Of a DNA stretch of 64,000 nt, positions 28,858 to 37,658 are shown piece after piece. The position numbers were made by a program, and so were the translations under genes. The stretch comes from DASRHD01 sp035485575. GTDB taxonomy: Bacteria; Verrucomicrobiota; Verrucomicrobiia; Opitutales; Opitutaceae. Position 1 is the first letter of the stretch; each line of letters begins with the position of its first letter. Where the stretch lies: NCBI GenBank assembly GCA_035485575.1, contig DATHNW010000016.1, positions 1 to 64,000 of the forward strand, in the 5' to 3' direction. The notes under the pieces are model-generated. The model saw only the letters and a list, made by a program, of their open reading frames with translations, had not been told where the DNA came from and did not search any database.

Positions 28858-29316
28858 TTATAAAGTAGGCGAAGCTGTTTTCGCTTCCGGCATGATTTCC
28901 ATCGTGAGCGCGTAGTCTTGATAACCAATGCCCCGGTAGAATACGAGGGCCGTGACATTCTTGGACAGGACTTCGACCGTCAGCCGTTTCTTCGGCCAGA
29001 TTTGCGTCATAAGAATCTTCATGGCAGCCCTGCCGATGCCTGCGCGCCGCTGGTTTCGACGAACAAAAAGCTGCCGCAAATAAAGCTCATCCACTGTTTC
29101 GCGATATAAGGCGTAAGCCACCGCTTCATTTGCCGAGGAAAACAGCACCGCCTTGTAGTCGCCAACCAGCCAGTCCTCCATGCGTTTTTTGAGCTCCGGC
29201 ACCGTCATTGGGTTGCGATGCCCTTCGTCGCGGATGAGCTGATGATTCCACTCCGCCAGCAGGTCGAGATCCTGCTTGCCGGCAAAACGATGAAGAAGTT
29301 CTGCTGGCTCTCTCAT
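28858..29316 (-). CDS. GNAT N-acetyltransferase
   Basis: The ATG at 29316 (MREPAELLHRFAGKQ) gives 152 residues; a TTG at 29370 would add 18. The GNAT core is visible: VAYALYRETVDELYLRQLFV, the acetyl-CoA loop RRNQRRAGIGRAAMKIL, and the last strand VEVLSKNVTALVFYRGIGYQ. The substrate is unknown. The gene is AT-richer than ffh next to it and is flanked on both sides by ATTAG-type repeats, suggesting a recently moved accessory gene. Confidence 0.8.
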   Translation of the reverse strand: MREPAELLHRFAGKQDLDLLAEWNHQLIRDEGHRNPMTVPELKKRMEDWLVGDYKAVLFSSANEAVAYALYRETVDELYLRQLFVRRNQRRAGIGRAAMKILMTQIWPKKRLTVEVLSKNVTALVFYRGIGYQDYALTMEIMPEAKTASPTL

Positions 29317-29450
29317 CTGCAGAATGGGATGGAGCCTTGCGCCGGATGGCCAGACAGAAAACCTGATCAATCCTCGCCCTCCATGATCAAAATTCCGGGT
29401 TTCCTCGCTTCCCCCTTCGCCAAAACTGATTTCCTGAGTTTCATCTTAAA

Positions 29451-29480
29451 ATTAGCGTGGATTAGCGTCCATTAGCGGTT
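29451..29480 (+). repeat. Three tandem decamers ATTAGCGNNN
   Basis: ATTAGCGTGG, ATTAGCGTCC and ATTAGCGGTT follow each other without gaps, 17 bases before the ffh start codon. A degenerate inverted copy is at 28774-28790. Confidence 0.75.
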
Positions 29481-29496
29481 TCAATCGATTTTCCAC

Positions 29497-30840
29497 ATGT
29501 TCGAATCCCTCACCGACAAACTAGGCCAGGCGCTGCGCAATCTCCGCGGCGTTGGCAAGCTCACCGAGGAAAACATGGCCGATGCGCTCAAGGAAGTGCG
29601 CACGGCCCTGCTCGCCGCCGACGTGCATTTCAAGGTCGCCCGCGAATTCATCGAGCGCGTGCAGACGCAGTGTGTCGGCCAGGAGGTCCTCAAGTCCGTC
29701 ACGCCCGGCCAGCAGATCGTCAAGATCATCAACGACGAACTCGTCCGCCTGCTCGGTGAGGGCGAAACCTCCCTCTCTGCCGCGCGCCCGCTGAAGATTC
29801 TCATGGTCGGCCTCCACGGCTCGGGCAAGACCACCTCGACCGCCAAGCTCGGCAAGCTCCTTAAGAAGCGCGGCTACCGCCCGCTCGTCGCTGCGTGCGA
29901 CATCTACCGCCCCGCCGCCATCGACCAGCTTGAAATCCTCGCGAAGCAGGAGGAGCTCGCCTTCTATGCCGACCGCGCCTCGCAGGACGTTCCCGCCATC
30001 GGCGTGGCCGCACTGGCCGCCGCGCAAACCGCGGCTTGCGACTGCATCATCTTCGACACCGCCGGCCGCCTGCAGATCGACACCGGCCTGATCGAGGAAG
30101 TGAAAAAACTCCGCGCCCGCGTGCAGCCCGACGAAATCCTCCTCGTCGCCGACGGCGCGCTCGGCCAGGAGGCCGTCAACGTCGCCAAGGCCTTCCACGA
30201 CGCGCTTTCGCTCACCGGCCTGATCCTGACCAAGCTCGACGGCGACGCCCGCGGCGGCGCGGCGCTCTCGATCAAGGCCATGACGGGAGTGCCGATCAAG
30301 TTCATCGGCACCGGCGAGAAGACCGCCGACTTCGACACCTTTTATCCCGACCGCCTCGCCTCGCGCATCCTCGGCATGGGCGACGTCGTTTCGCTCGTCG
30401 AAAAGGCGCAGGAGAGCATGGATCAGAAGGAAGCCGAGCGCATGGCGGACAAAATGCGCAAGGCCGACTTCAACCTCGAGGACTTCCTCGCGCAGATGCA
30501 GCAGGTGAAAAAGCTGGGCTCGATGCAGAGCATCATCGGGATGATGCCCGGCATGAGCGGCATGCAGCTGCCCGACGGCGCGGACAAACAGATGGCGCGC
30601 ACGGAGGCCATCATCAAGTCGATGACGCCGCAGGAGCGTCGCAAGCCCGACCTCCTCAACGGCAGCCGCCGTCAGCGCATCGCCAATGGCGCCGGCGTGA
30701 AGCTCGTCGAGGTCAACCAGCTCCTGAAGCAGTTTCAGCAGATGCAGAAAATGATGAAGATGATGAAGGGCGGCGGCGCGAAAAAGATGATGCGCCAGAT
30801 GGAAGCCATGAAGGGCAAGGGCGGCTTTCCGGGGATGTGA
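29497..30840 (+). CDS. ffh: Signal recognition particle protein Ffh
   Basis: Ffh binds SRP RNA and signal sequences and delivers ribosomes to FtsY. The 447 residues comprise the N domain (FESLTDKLGQALRNL), the G domain with GLHGSGKTTSTAKLG, DTAGRLQID and TKLDGDARGG, and a Met-rich M domain from ~325. The latter includes the RNA-contact segment NGSRRQRIANGAG and the C-terminal QKMMKMMKGGGAKKMMRQM. The SRP RNA gene was not found in the window. Confidence 0.97.
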   Translation: MFESLTDKLGQALRNLRGVGKLTEENMADALKEVRTALLAADVHFKVAREFIERVQTQCVGQEVLKSVTPGQQIVKIINDELVRLLGEGETSLSAARPLKILMVGLHGSGKTTSTAKLGKLLKKRGYRPLVAACDIYRPAAIDQLEILAKQEELAFYADRASQDVPAIGVAALAAAQTAACDCIIFDTAGRLQIDTGLIEEVKKLRARVQPDEILLVADGALGQEAVNVAKAFHDALSLTGLILTKLDGDARGGAALSIKAMTGVPIKFIGTGEKTADFDTFYPDRLASRILGMGDVVSLVEKAQESMDQKEAERMADKMRKADFNLEDFLAQMQQVKKLGSMQSIIGMMPGMSGMQLPDGADKQMARTEAIIKSMTPQERRKPDLLNGSRRQRIANGAGVKLVEVNQLLKQFQQMQKMMKMMKGGGAKKMMRQMEAMKGKGGFPGM

Positions 30841-30901
30841 CGCAAAGTTACACCCGATGTTAAAACTCGTCGGGCAGTAGCATGACCGTTACAATGAGGA
30901 T

Positions 30902-31804
30902 ATGGCTATAAGCAGAATTCCTTCTCCTAAAGGTTCAGTTGTGCTGAACGACGACACGCAATTGATGCGGTACATGAAATTCCCTCGATTTCTCACTCTT
31001 TTGCACAATGGGCTTTCGTTCACGCCAATGCATCGGCTGCGCTCCATCAATGATCCACTGGAAGGCCGTGAAATTGCTGACCCAATTGTCATCGATACTT
31101 TACTAGAGGAGCTTGAACATAGCACTGCAGCATACACAGAGCTCATGTCCTATCCGGTTGTTCGTGACCTGCCAAGAAAAGCCCAACCCGGTGAAGTATC
31201 GGAAACAAGAACGCTCGCCGCAGCATTTCATTCTTTCGTCAGTAGGCGACGCGCTGCTTCGTGCTGGTATGCGAACAACTTTGAATCATCGGCGATGTGG
31301 GCAACGTTTGCTGCAGAAGGTGTCGCCGTTCGGACTACCGTTGGAAGCCTTTGCAAGGCACTTTCAAACGATCGAGAATTTTCGATCGCGGCCGTACGAT
31401 ATCGCCATCGAGAAAAACTGACGATCGGGATCGGAAACTACGAAAAATTCCCTCACTTGGCATTACGGCCATACTTACTCAAGGGTCGAGAATTTGAACA
31501 CGAGAGGGAAGTGAGAATTGTGACTAGGTGTCACGAAACAGACCGTTCTCTAATTGTGAAGATACCACGTTTATCAGAGTGTATTCACGAAATCATTATA
31601 TCGCCATACCTTCAAGAGTCCGACGCAGTTGCGATTAAAGCTCTGATCGAACAGCTTCTAGCAAAAGCGCACGGAGTAAACACGTCTGTTCCTGTGTCAT
31701 TTTCTACGATCAATAAGACGATGATCGCGGCATATATCGCTGAGGCAGCCGCGGACGACTTGGCCGCAGAATATTTGTCAAATTTGGATGAGATTCCTCT
31801 CTAA
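30902..31804 (+). CDS. DUF2971 domain protein, AT-rich insertion
   Basis: This 300-residue protein matches DUF2971 by its start (LMRYMKFPRFLTLL), the CWYANNFESSAMW core, the GVAVRTTVG strand and a late KGREFEHEREVRIV segment carrying conserved Lys/Glu/Arg. The activity of the family is unknown; genes of this type are often accessory and sometimes sit near defence genes. Base composition and codon use are much AT-richer than ffh upstream, which argues for horizontal acquisition. It stands alone, with no partner gene on the same strand. Confidence 0.82.
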   Translation: MAISRIPSPKGSVVLNDDTQLMRYMKFPRFLTLLHNGLSFTPMHRLRSINDPLEGREIADPIVIDTLLEELEHSTAAYTELMSYPVVRDLPRKAQPGEVSETRTLAAAFHSFVSRRRAASCWYANNFESSAMWATFAAEGVAVRTTVGSLCKALSNDREFSIAAVRYRHREKLTIGIGNYEKFPHLALRPYLLKGREFEHEREVRIVTRCHETDRSLIVKIPRLSECIHEIIISPYLQESDAVAIKALIEQLLAKAHGVNTSVPVSFSTINKTMIAAYIAEAAADDLAAEYLSNLDEIPL

Positions 31805-31942
31805 AAGTATATCGTAGAGTCTAGTTTTGCTGATGAGTGCTGAGTAGACATTTTAAGTGAGCAAAATTTTCGGCAGGCATGTTCCCCACGAAAGCGAAGT
31901 TTTTCCCGGAAACTTTTTCCGCAAGACCGTTACCATTGCGGG

Positions 31943-32398
31943 ATGAAACCCTTGCTTAATATCCAAAAGGACCCGCTTCATCTCTTCATTCATGCCGCCC
32001 AGATCGGCATTGTTTCCGCTGGTTTAATGCTGCTCGCCGGATGCAGCACCGAACCCGACTCGCATGTGGTGTCGGCGCCTCCGCCCGGAGCGCCGGGGGC
32101 CGCCCAACCCGTGACCGTTGTCACTCAGTCCGGGACAGCTGCCCCCGCTGTCGCTTCGGCCGGCGGCAATACGATTGTCGTCACGCAGGCCCCGCCGGCG
32201 CTCCAGACCGAAAACCCGGGCACCCAACCGTCGTCCGCCCATGTGTGGGTGCCGGGCTATTGGACCTGGCAGAACAGCCAGTATCAATGGGTCACTGGCC
32301 GCTGGGCCATTCCGCCCGAGGGCGACACCGCCTGGATTCCTCCGCACTGGGAGCCGGAAGGCAACGGCTACCGTTTCTACGAGGGCTATTGGAAATAA
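31943..32398 (+). CDS. YXWGXW-repeat lipoprotein
   Basis: This 151-residue protein has a signal and lipobox LLAGC (Cys ~33) followed by a Pro/Ala/Val-rich linker. Its C-terminal ~55 residues are WVPGYWTWQNSQYQWVTGRW and a second HWEPEGNGYRFYEGYW unit, the YXWGXW (WXXGXW) repeat. Such repeats are common in outer-membrane lipoproteins of uncertain function. A strong hairpin follows. The next gene codes for another small lipoprotein. Confidence 0.85.
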   Translation: MKPLLNIQKDPLHLFIHAAQIGIVSAGLMLLAGCSTEPDSHVVSAPPPGAPGAAQPVTVVTQSGTAAPAVASAGGNTIVVTQAPPALQTENPGTQPSSAHVWVPGYWTWQNSQYQWVTGRWAIPPEGDTAWIPPHWEPEGNGYRFYEGYWK

Positions 32399-32406
32399 TA
32401 GCGGTC

Positions 32407-32439
32407 GTCCGGCGGCGGCAGTTTGAGCCGCCGCCGGAC
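32407..32439 (+). terminator. Strong hairpin after the YXWGXW lipoprotein
   Basis: A perfect 13-bp stem GTCCGGCGGCGGC / GCCGCCGCCGGAC with a 7-base loop lies just after the stop at 32398. There is no U-tract, so it is a candidate terminator or a 3'-end stabilising stem rather than a certain intrinsic terminator. Confidence 0.55.
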
Positions 32440-32540
32440 TTGCGACGGGTTGGCCGAAACTTTTATCCGAGGAATTGTACTCGTTCCGCGCCGGAGAAAT
32501 ATTTCCGGCGGTGCAGTCCTTCAATCAATGCCCCTATAAT

Positions 32541-33002
32541 ATGAAAATAGCTGCTTATGTTCGGATCCTCGGCCAGGCCGGCCTCGTGCTGGCTGGCGCA
32601 CTAGGATTGGCCGTAATGGCGGGCTGTGTCGTGGAGGCGCCACCGCCGGAGACCACCTACGATGCGGCCGTGCCGGACGATTATGTTTATTATCCCGCCT
32701 ACGAGGTTTATTACAGCAGTGTCCGCCACCAATATGTGTACCGGGACGGCTCCCGCTGGGTCACACGCCCCACCCCGCCGCCGCGCGTGGCGGTCAATGT
32801 GCTGCACGCCTCGCCGTCCGTGCATATGAATTTCCACGATCATCCCTCAACCCATCACGCCAGCGTGGTGCACGACTATCCAAGGAACTGGACGCCGCCA
32901 CCGGCCGCCCCGGCCAGGGGCCAGCCCAATCCGCGTGACGGCCATGATAATGGCAACACCCAGCCGGTCTTGGTTCCACCCCAGCCAGGCCTTCCGCGCT
33001 GA
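32541..33002 (+). CDS. Small His/Tyr-rich lipoprotein
   Basis: The ATG at 32541 gives 153 residues with a lipobox AVMAGC. The mature protein has a Tyr-rich stretch (DDYVYYPAYEVYYSSVRHQYVY), then GSRWVTRPTPPPRV and a His-rich region (HMNFHDHPSTHHASVVHDY). The latter could bind metal, but that is inference. The Pro-rich end carries no domain. It pairs with the preceding lipoprotein in direction; it is convergent with the OsmC gene with 9 bases between stops. Confidence 0.75.
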   Translation: MKIAAYVRILGQAGLVLAGALGLAVMAGCVVEAPPPETTYDAAVPDDYVYYPAYEVYYSSVRHQYVYRDGSRWVTRPTPPPRVAVNVLHASPSVHMNFHDHPSTHHASVVHDYPRNWTPPPAAPARGQPNPRDGHDNGNTQPVLVPPQPGLPR

Positions 33003-33011
33003 GGCGAATTC

Positions 33012-33443
33012 TCACGCCAGCTTTGCGCTGAGCGTGATGGCGGTGTTGAGCAGCCGTGAAATCGGGCAGTTGGCCTTGGCCTGCGCGGCGATCTCGTCGA
33101 ACTTCGCGGCCTCGATGCCGGGAATCTTCGCGGTAAGGACCAGGTGCGACGCGGTGACCGTCCAGCCCTTTGGCGGAACGTTGTCCAGACTCACCTCGGC
33201 GGTGCATTCGAGACGGTCGGGCTTGAAGCCGGCCTCACCGAGCGCGGCGGACAGCGCCATGGCGAAGCAGCCGGCGTGAGCCGCGGCAATCAGCTCCTCG
33301 GGATTGGTGCCGACGCCTGAGGCGAAGCGGGAATTGAAGGAATAAGGCGTGGAGTGGAGGGCGCCGCCGGGCGCGCTGAGCGTGCCGGCACCTTCCTTGA
33401 GCGATCCGTTCCAGACGGCAGTGGCGGTGCGTTTCATGTCCAC
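33012..33443 (-). CDS. osmC: OsmC-family peroxidase
   Basis: This 143-residue OsmC/Ohr-type thiol peroxidase has the first redox Cys in AAHAGCFAMALS, the second in KANCPISRLL, and GVGTNPEELIAAAH, the usual approach helix. It reduces organic hydroperoxides in the cytosol. OsmC is favoured over Ohr by sequence style, but only moderately. Confidence 0.92.
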   Translation of the reverse strand: MDMKRTATAVWNGSLKEGAGTLSAPGGALHSTPYSFNSRFASGVGTNPEELIAAAHAGCFAMALSAALGEAGFKPDRLECTAEVSLDNVPPKGWTVTASHLVLTAKIPGIEAAKFDEIAAQAKANCPISRLLNTAITLSAKLA

Positions 33444-33587
33444 AGGAGTGGTAGCTTTCGTCCGTTTGGCAAACGCTCAGGCAATTTTGCGCCGGCAGCG
33501 CCCAAACTCCGAGTGACAACGCGGGCGGCTTGGTCCATCGTCGCCAAAGTGTCCGCCCCTCCCCCGCGGGCCGAACCGGAGAACTCT

Positions 33588-34148
33588 ATGGCCTACAAAA
33601 AAATCTCGATGGAGCCGAACAAGAAGATCGCGCTGGTCGCGCACGACAACAAGAAGCGCGACCTGGTCGAATGGTCCAAGTTCAACCGCGACCTCCTCGC
33701 CCATCACAAGGTTTTCGCCACCGGCACGACCGGCGCCCTACTCGAGCGCGAACTCGGCTTTCCCATCAACAAGCTCCAGAGCGGTCCGCTCGGCGGCGAC
33801 CAGCAGATCGGGGCCAAGATCGTGGACAACGAAATCGATTTCCTGATTTTTTTCTGGGATCCCCTCGAGCAGCAGGCCCATGACCCGGACGTGAAGGCGC
33901 TCCTGCGCATGGCGGTGGTTTGGAACATCCCGATCGCCTGCGATCGCGCCTCGGCCGACTTCATCATTTCGTCCCCGCTGATGGACAAGACCTACGACCG
34001 GCTGGTCCCCGACTACGAAGTCTACCGCAACCGCAAGGTCCCCGGCGTCGAGACCCCGCCGCTGCCGATTCCCGGCGTCACCGAGACCAAAAAGCGCAAA
34101 GTCGCGGCGGATGAGACATCTGAAGCGGCCAAGAGCAAGACGGTGTGA
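33588..34148 (+). CDS. mgsA: Methylglyoxal synthase
   Basis: MgsA converts dihydroxyacetone phosphate to methylglyoxal. The ATG at 33588 gives 186 residues, with KIALVAHDNKKRDL, FATGTTG, SGPLGGDQQIGA (catalytic Asp), FFWDPLEQQAHDPDVKALL and NIPIACDRASADF. The C-terminal ~45 residues form a charged extension (ETKKRKVAADETSE) beyond the ~150-residue core of E. coli MgsA. Confidence 0.96.
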   Translation: MAYKKISMEPNKKIALVAHDNKKRDLVEWSKFNRDLLAHHKVFATGTTGALLERELGFPINKLQSGPLGGDQQIGAKIVDNEIDFLIFFWDPLEQQAHDPDVKALLRMAVVWNIPIACDRASADFIISSPLMDKTYDRLVPDYEVYRNRKVPGVETPPLPIPGVTETKKRKVAADETSEAAKSKTV

Positions 34149-34149
34149 G

Positions 34150-34458
34150 GTGATTCATCAAGTGCATTTGAAGAACGTTGATCAGCTTTTGCTCGCGTGG
34201 ATTGGCCTCACCAGCCTCTGGGCCTTCCTGCTGTTCGGCTTCGATAAATGGCGCGCGGGACGGAGCGGCAGCCGGCGCATTTCCGAATTCTCGCTTTGTC
34301 TCATAAGTGCACTGGGCGGCTGGCCGGGCGGCCTGCTCGGCATTATTCTCTTCCGGCACAAATCGGCCAAAGCGTCCTTTCTCTTGAAATTTTTCGGCGC
34401 CTTTGTCGTCTGGATGGCGCTCGCCGCCGGGGTCTGGAAACTGACCCACGCTTCCTAA
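34150..34458 (+). CDS. DUF1294 small membrane protein
   Basis: From GTG 34150, which sits just after the mgsA TGA, the protein has 102 residues. It shows the DUF1294 pattern: a first helix LLAWIGLTSLWAFLLFGFDKWRA, the RISEFSLCLISALGGWPGGLLGIILFRHKS middle and a last helix. The function is unknown. A second GTG at 34162 is possible. It is probably co-transcribed with mgsA. Confidence 0.8.
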   Translation: MIHQVHLKNVDQLLLAWIGLTSLWAFLLFGFDKWRAGRSGSRRISEFSLCLISALGGWPGGLLGIILFRHKSAKASFLLKFFGAFVVWMALAAGVWKLTHAS

Positions 34459-34479
34459 ACCGGCCGCGACACTGCAAAC

Positions 34480-34704
34480 ATGCCTGAATTCAAATCCAAC
34501 GATCCTCTACACGGCCTCACATTGGAGCGTATCCTCACCGAACTCGTGGAACAGTACGGCTGGGAGGAACTGGGGCAGCGCGTGGCTATTCGCTGTTTTC
34601 TTTTCGACCCGAGCATCAAGTCCAGCCTCACCTTCCTCCGCAAAACGCCCTGGGCCCGGTCGAAGGTGGAGGAGATTTATGTGCGCTGGAAGTCAGGAAG
34701 CTGA
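34480..34704 (+). CDS. VF530 family DNA-binding protein (DUF2132)
   Basis: This 74-residue protein is almost fully conserved with the VF530 family: DPLHGLTLERILTELVEQYGWEEL, then IRCFLFDPSIKSSLTFLRKTPWAR. The Vibrio member has a solved fold with weak DNA binding; its role in vivo is unknown. It is compact, without signal or membrane segment, and follows DUF1294 by 21 bases. Confidence 0.9.
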   Translation: MPEFKSNDPLHGLTLERILTELVEQYGWEELGQRVAIRCFLFDPSIKSSLTFLRKTPWARSKVEEIYVRWKSGS

Positions 34705-34716
34705 ATCCTGGTCTGA

Positions 34717-34995
34717 TCATTTTCTTTCCACGGCGATGGGCTGGCTGGCGGTGTTTTCCTTCACGGCCGCAATCACCTCTTCCATGCTTTCCTTGATTTC
34801 GCCGACCTGCGGATGCACTTCTTTGATGAGGTCGTGCTCGATCCGGGAGAGTTTTTCGATGCGCCGGCCCTGTGCGCTCAGCTGATCCATCAGATGATTC
34901 TGCTTGGCGGAAATTCGCCCCATCCACCAAAAGCAGACGGCCCAGCAGACCGTACCGGCCACGGTCATCACGAAAGCTGCGTTGTCCTGTGTCAT
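34717..34995 (-). CDS. Small membrane-anchored coiled-coil protein
   Basis: The ATG at 34995 gives 92 residues. One membrane segment (FVMTVAGTVCWAVCFWW) is followed by a charged helical region with heptad spacing (QLSAQGRRIEKLSRIEHDL and EIKESMEEVIAAVKEN). It starts one base before the upstream methyltransferase stop region, so translation may be coupled. Not recognised as a named family. Confidence 0.65.
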   Translation of the reverse strand: MTQDNAAFVMTVAGTVCWAVCFWWMGRISAKQNHLMDQLSAQGRRIEKLSRIEHDLIKEVHPQVGEIKESMEEVIAAVKENTASQPIAVERK

Positions 34996-34996
34996 A

Positions 34997-35953
34997 TCAC
35001 TGCAATCTGCGGAGAGCAGACCTTTCGGGCAAGCGGGTGGCCGGTGGGCCAACACCCCATAGCGGTGCCGCCCGTGCGGGCTCATGTTGGGCGCCTGAAA
35101 AGGCCGGAAGGTGCGGCTTCTCGAAGCAATACGACCGGTAGGAAAGTTCGCCGTGCTGAAGGGCGGTGTAAACGCGTGAACCGCGGGTGCCGGCGAAGTC
35201 CTGGCTAAGCTTGTGCAGAAACCGAGGCAAGTGACGGAGGATCAAATCCTGTGAACGCTGTGAGTTCCGGTCCATGCCGCGCAACACGCCGGCGTTTATT
35301 TCCTGCGAATGCAGCTGCCGGAGCGGAGCGGCCGCGAGCGCCTGCTCCCATGCGGCGAAGCCGTCGCTGAAGCGGAAATCGGCATAGAGAAAATACCCGC
35401 CGGGCCGGAGCACCCGCGCCACCTCCGCCAGAAACTGGGGGAACGCCGAATAGCAATGCGACGCCTCGACGTTGACGACGGCATCAAAGGTGTTGTCCGC
35501 AAACGGCAGGTGTCCGGCATCGCCCTGGATAAAACCGAGTCCATCGACCTGATGGCGCTTTTGGCAGAAGCGAATGCCGGCGGAATTCAAATCGAGGCCA
35601 GTATAGCGGGCTGGCTGCAGCGTGCGCGCGAGATAGGACGCACCGCCGCCGTGCCCGCAGCTCACCTCGAGGACGTTTTTTCCGCGCAGGTCGGCCTGGG
35701 TGGCGACGTGATGATAGAGCTGGATACAAGCGCGGTTGGGTTCGTCGGCCGGCGCGAGCGGCAGGTTCATCGGCGGATCCGTCTCAAAGGCATAGTTGAG
35801 AAACAGGACTTCTTCGCCCCGCAGCCGCCCGGTGAGAAAGGAATACCAGAGCCGCCAGATCGCCTTGCGGATCGGCCCAATGGAAAGGAGGTGATCGATG
35901 AGTGTCATGGAAGGCGGAAGGACGACCTTGCGAGCCGCACCGTTGTCAATCAA
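34997..35953 (-). CDS. Class I SAM-dependent methyltransferase
   Basis: This 318-residue protein has motif I VLEVSCGHGGGASYLAR (~95), DLNSAGIRFCQKRH, DAGHLPFADNTFDAVVNVEASHCY and LAEVARVLRPGGYFLYADF. This is close to the small-molecule/lipid-type methyltransferases seen in polyketide and phthiocerol pathways. The last ~35 residues (after PAFSG) are Ala/Pro/Arg-rich and unlike the core. The start overlaps the AI-2E permease stop by 4 bases. The substrate is unknown. Confidence 0.85.
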   Translation of the reverse strand: MIDNGAARKVVLPPSMTLIDHLLSIGPIRKAIWRLWYSFLTGRLRGEEVLFLNYAFETDPPMNLPLAPADEPNRACIQLYHHVATQADLRGKNVLEVSCGHGGGASYLARTLQPARYTGLDLNSAGIRFCQKRHQVDGLGFIQGDAGHLPFADNTFDAVVNVEASHCYSAFPQFLAEVARVLRPGGYFLYADFRFSDGFAAWEQALAAAPLRQLHSQEINAGVLRGMDRNSQRSQDLILRHLPRFLHKLSQDFAGTRGSRVYTALQHGELSYRSYCFEKPHLPAFSGAQHEPARAAPLWGVGPPATRLPERSALRRLQ

Positions 35954-37035
35954 TGCGCCTTTCGTCTGCCGGTCATGCCGTTTTCCAAGGCATCTTCGAT
36001 GTACAGATGCTTAACCATCACCATCACAACGACGGCAATGGGAGTGGCGAAGGCCACGCCCATGACGCCGAACAGCAAGCCGGACGCCACCACCGCGAGC
36101 AAGCTGACGGCCGGTGCGAGCTGGACGGCCCAGCGCTGGACCAGCGGTGTGATAAGATTGCTTTCAAGCTGTTGCATTACGACATACATGATCATCGTAT
36201 ACAGCGCCATTTCCGGCCTTTGTGAAAAGGCCAGCAGCACACCGGGAATTGCAGCCAGAATCGGCCCGAGCACGGGAACGAACTCGCAAAGCCCGGCCAG
36301 AATTCCGAGGGAAAGCGCCAGCGGAACGCCCAGCAGCGCCAGGCTCACTCCGATCAAAATGCCCATCGACGACATCGCGATAAGCTGGCCCAGGAGCCAT
36401 TTTTTCAATGCCACGCCCGCTTCATCCAGCGTCTGCCCCACCCGCCGACGATGCGCCGGTGGAATCACCCGCAGCGCGCTGTCGCGGTAAAGCCGGGGAT
36501 CGAGCGCAAAATGAACACCGAGAAAAAGGATGAGCAGCAGGCCGGTGGCTCCCCTGACCAGCGCCGTGGCGGCCAGGCCAAGGTTCGCGAGCGTCTTGGA
36601 ATCAACCGCCGCATGCTTGAACGAGTCATCGAGGGAGCGGCCGACTTGTGACTGCTGGAGCCAGGCCTCGAATTTCGCCGCCGCCTGCGGCAGCTGCTGG
36701 GGCAGCTCCGTGATCTGGCGGGCCGCCTGGTTGCCAAAAAGCCAGCCGAGCAGGCTGAATATCACCAGCAGGCCGAGCACCACCACAATCACGCTCCAGC
36801 GCGGCGAAAGCCGGGTCGCGCGCGACAGAGGCAGGGCGAGCGCACGGAGCAGGGTGGCGAAAATGATTCCGCCAAAGGCGATGACAAACACGTCCGCCAT
36901 CCGCCAGACCAGCACCGCCACGACAATCAACGTGATCGCAATGAGGATGTAAGTGGTAACGCTTCCCGTCTTGGGTGGCTGGTTCACGGTTGATCCAGGC
37001 ACGACGGCGTGCCCAGTCCGGCTTAGTCGTTGCAT
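35950..37035 (-). CDS. AI-2E family transporter
   Basis: The ATG at 37035 gives 361 residues with about eight membrane segments; the longer frame overlaps the yqeY-like gene and is not used. Characteristic stretches are LLLILFLGVHFALDPRLYR, the RVGQTLDEAGVALKKWLLGQLI loop and the LCEFVPVLGPILAAIPGVLLA motif. The family was named for TqsA and is now tied to varied exporters; the substrate is unknown. It is coupled to the methyltransferase downstream. Confidence 0.88.
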   Translation of the reverse strand: MQRLSRTGHAVVPGSTVNQPPKTGSVTTYILIAITLIVVAVLVWRMADVFVIAFGGIIFATLLRALALPLSRATRLSPRWSVIVVVLGLLVIFSLLGWLFGNQAARQITELPQQLPQAAAKFEAWLQQSQVGRSLDDSFKHAAVDSKTLANLGLAATALVRGATGLLLILFLGVHFALDPRLYRDSALRVIPPAHRRRVGQTLDEAGVALKKWLLGQLIAMSSMGILIGVSLALLGVPLALSLGILAGLCEFVPVLGPILAAIPGVLLAFSQRPEMALYTMIMYVVMQQLESNLITPLVQRWAVQLAPAVSLLAVVASGLLFGVMGVAFATPIAVVVMVMVKHLYIEDALENGMTGRRKAH

Positions 37036-37084
37036 TTGCCTTCTGGTTCCTCCCTGTGAAGCGAAATCGCCGGGGCGCGGCCGC

Positions 37085-37534
37085 TCACGGCAGTTTCGCC
37101 TGGATGACCTTGCTGGCCGCGCCGAAGTCGATTTGCGCGGCCTCGGGCAGCTTTTTGAGCGCGGCGATGACCTTGCCCATTTCCTTCTTGGATTGTGCGC
37201 CGGTTTCCTGAATGGCCCCGGCAATGAGCGCCTCCAGTTTGGCGGCATCGAGACCCTGCGGCAGGTATTTGTTTAAGATGAGAATCTCAGCCTCGTTGGC
37301 CGCCACCAGATCGGGCCGCCCGCCCTTTTCGAATTCGGCCTTGGCGTCAGTCAGGTTCTTGATTGCCTTGCGCAGCGTCGCAATGACCAGCGTGTCGTCG
37401 ATGGGCTTGTTCTGGTCCATTTCTGCGCGTTTGATCGCAGCGTCCATGGTGCGCAGCACCGTCACAGTGCCGCTGTCGCGGGCCTTCATGGCGGTGACAA
37501 TATCGGCGCGGAGGGTTTCGTAGATCGTGGGCAT
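37085..37534 (-). CDS. GatB/YqeY domain protein
   Basis: This 149-residue protein from ATG 37534 (MPTIYETLRADIVTAMKARD) has the typical LNKYLPQGLDAAKLEALI segment and the TGAQSKKEMGKVIAAL finish. YqeY resembles the tail of GatB and may bind tRNA; its function remains unclear. It is upstream of the AI-2E permease on the same strand. Confidence 0.93.
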   Translation of the reverse strand: MPTIYETLRADIVTAMKARDSGTVTVLRTMDAAIKRAEMDQNKPIDDTLVIATLRKAIKNLTDAKAEFEKGGRPDLVAANEAEILILNKYLPQGLDAAKLEALIAGAIQETGAQSKKEMGKVIAALKKLPEAAQIDFGAASKVIQAKLP

Positions 37535-37658
37535 GGGATGAAAGTGCGCGGGATTTTCGCGGTGTCCAGCCGGCAGTCGGGCGGCAGGGTTATCGTGCAA
37601 AAAATTGCGCCGGAGAAATCCGGACGACAGGCGCCGCGGATTGTGCTAAGTTTGTCCC

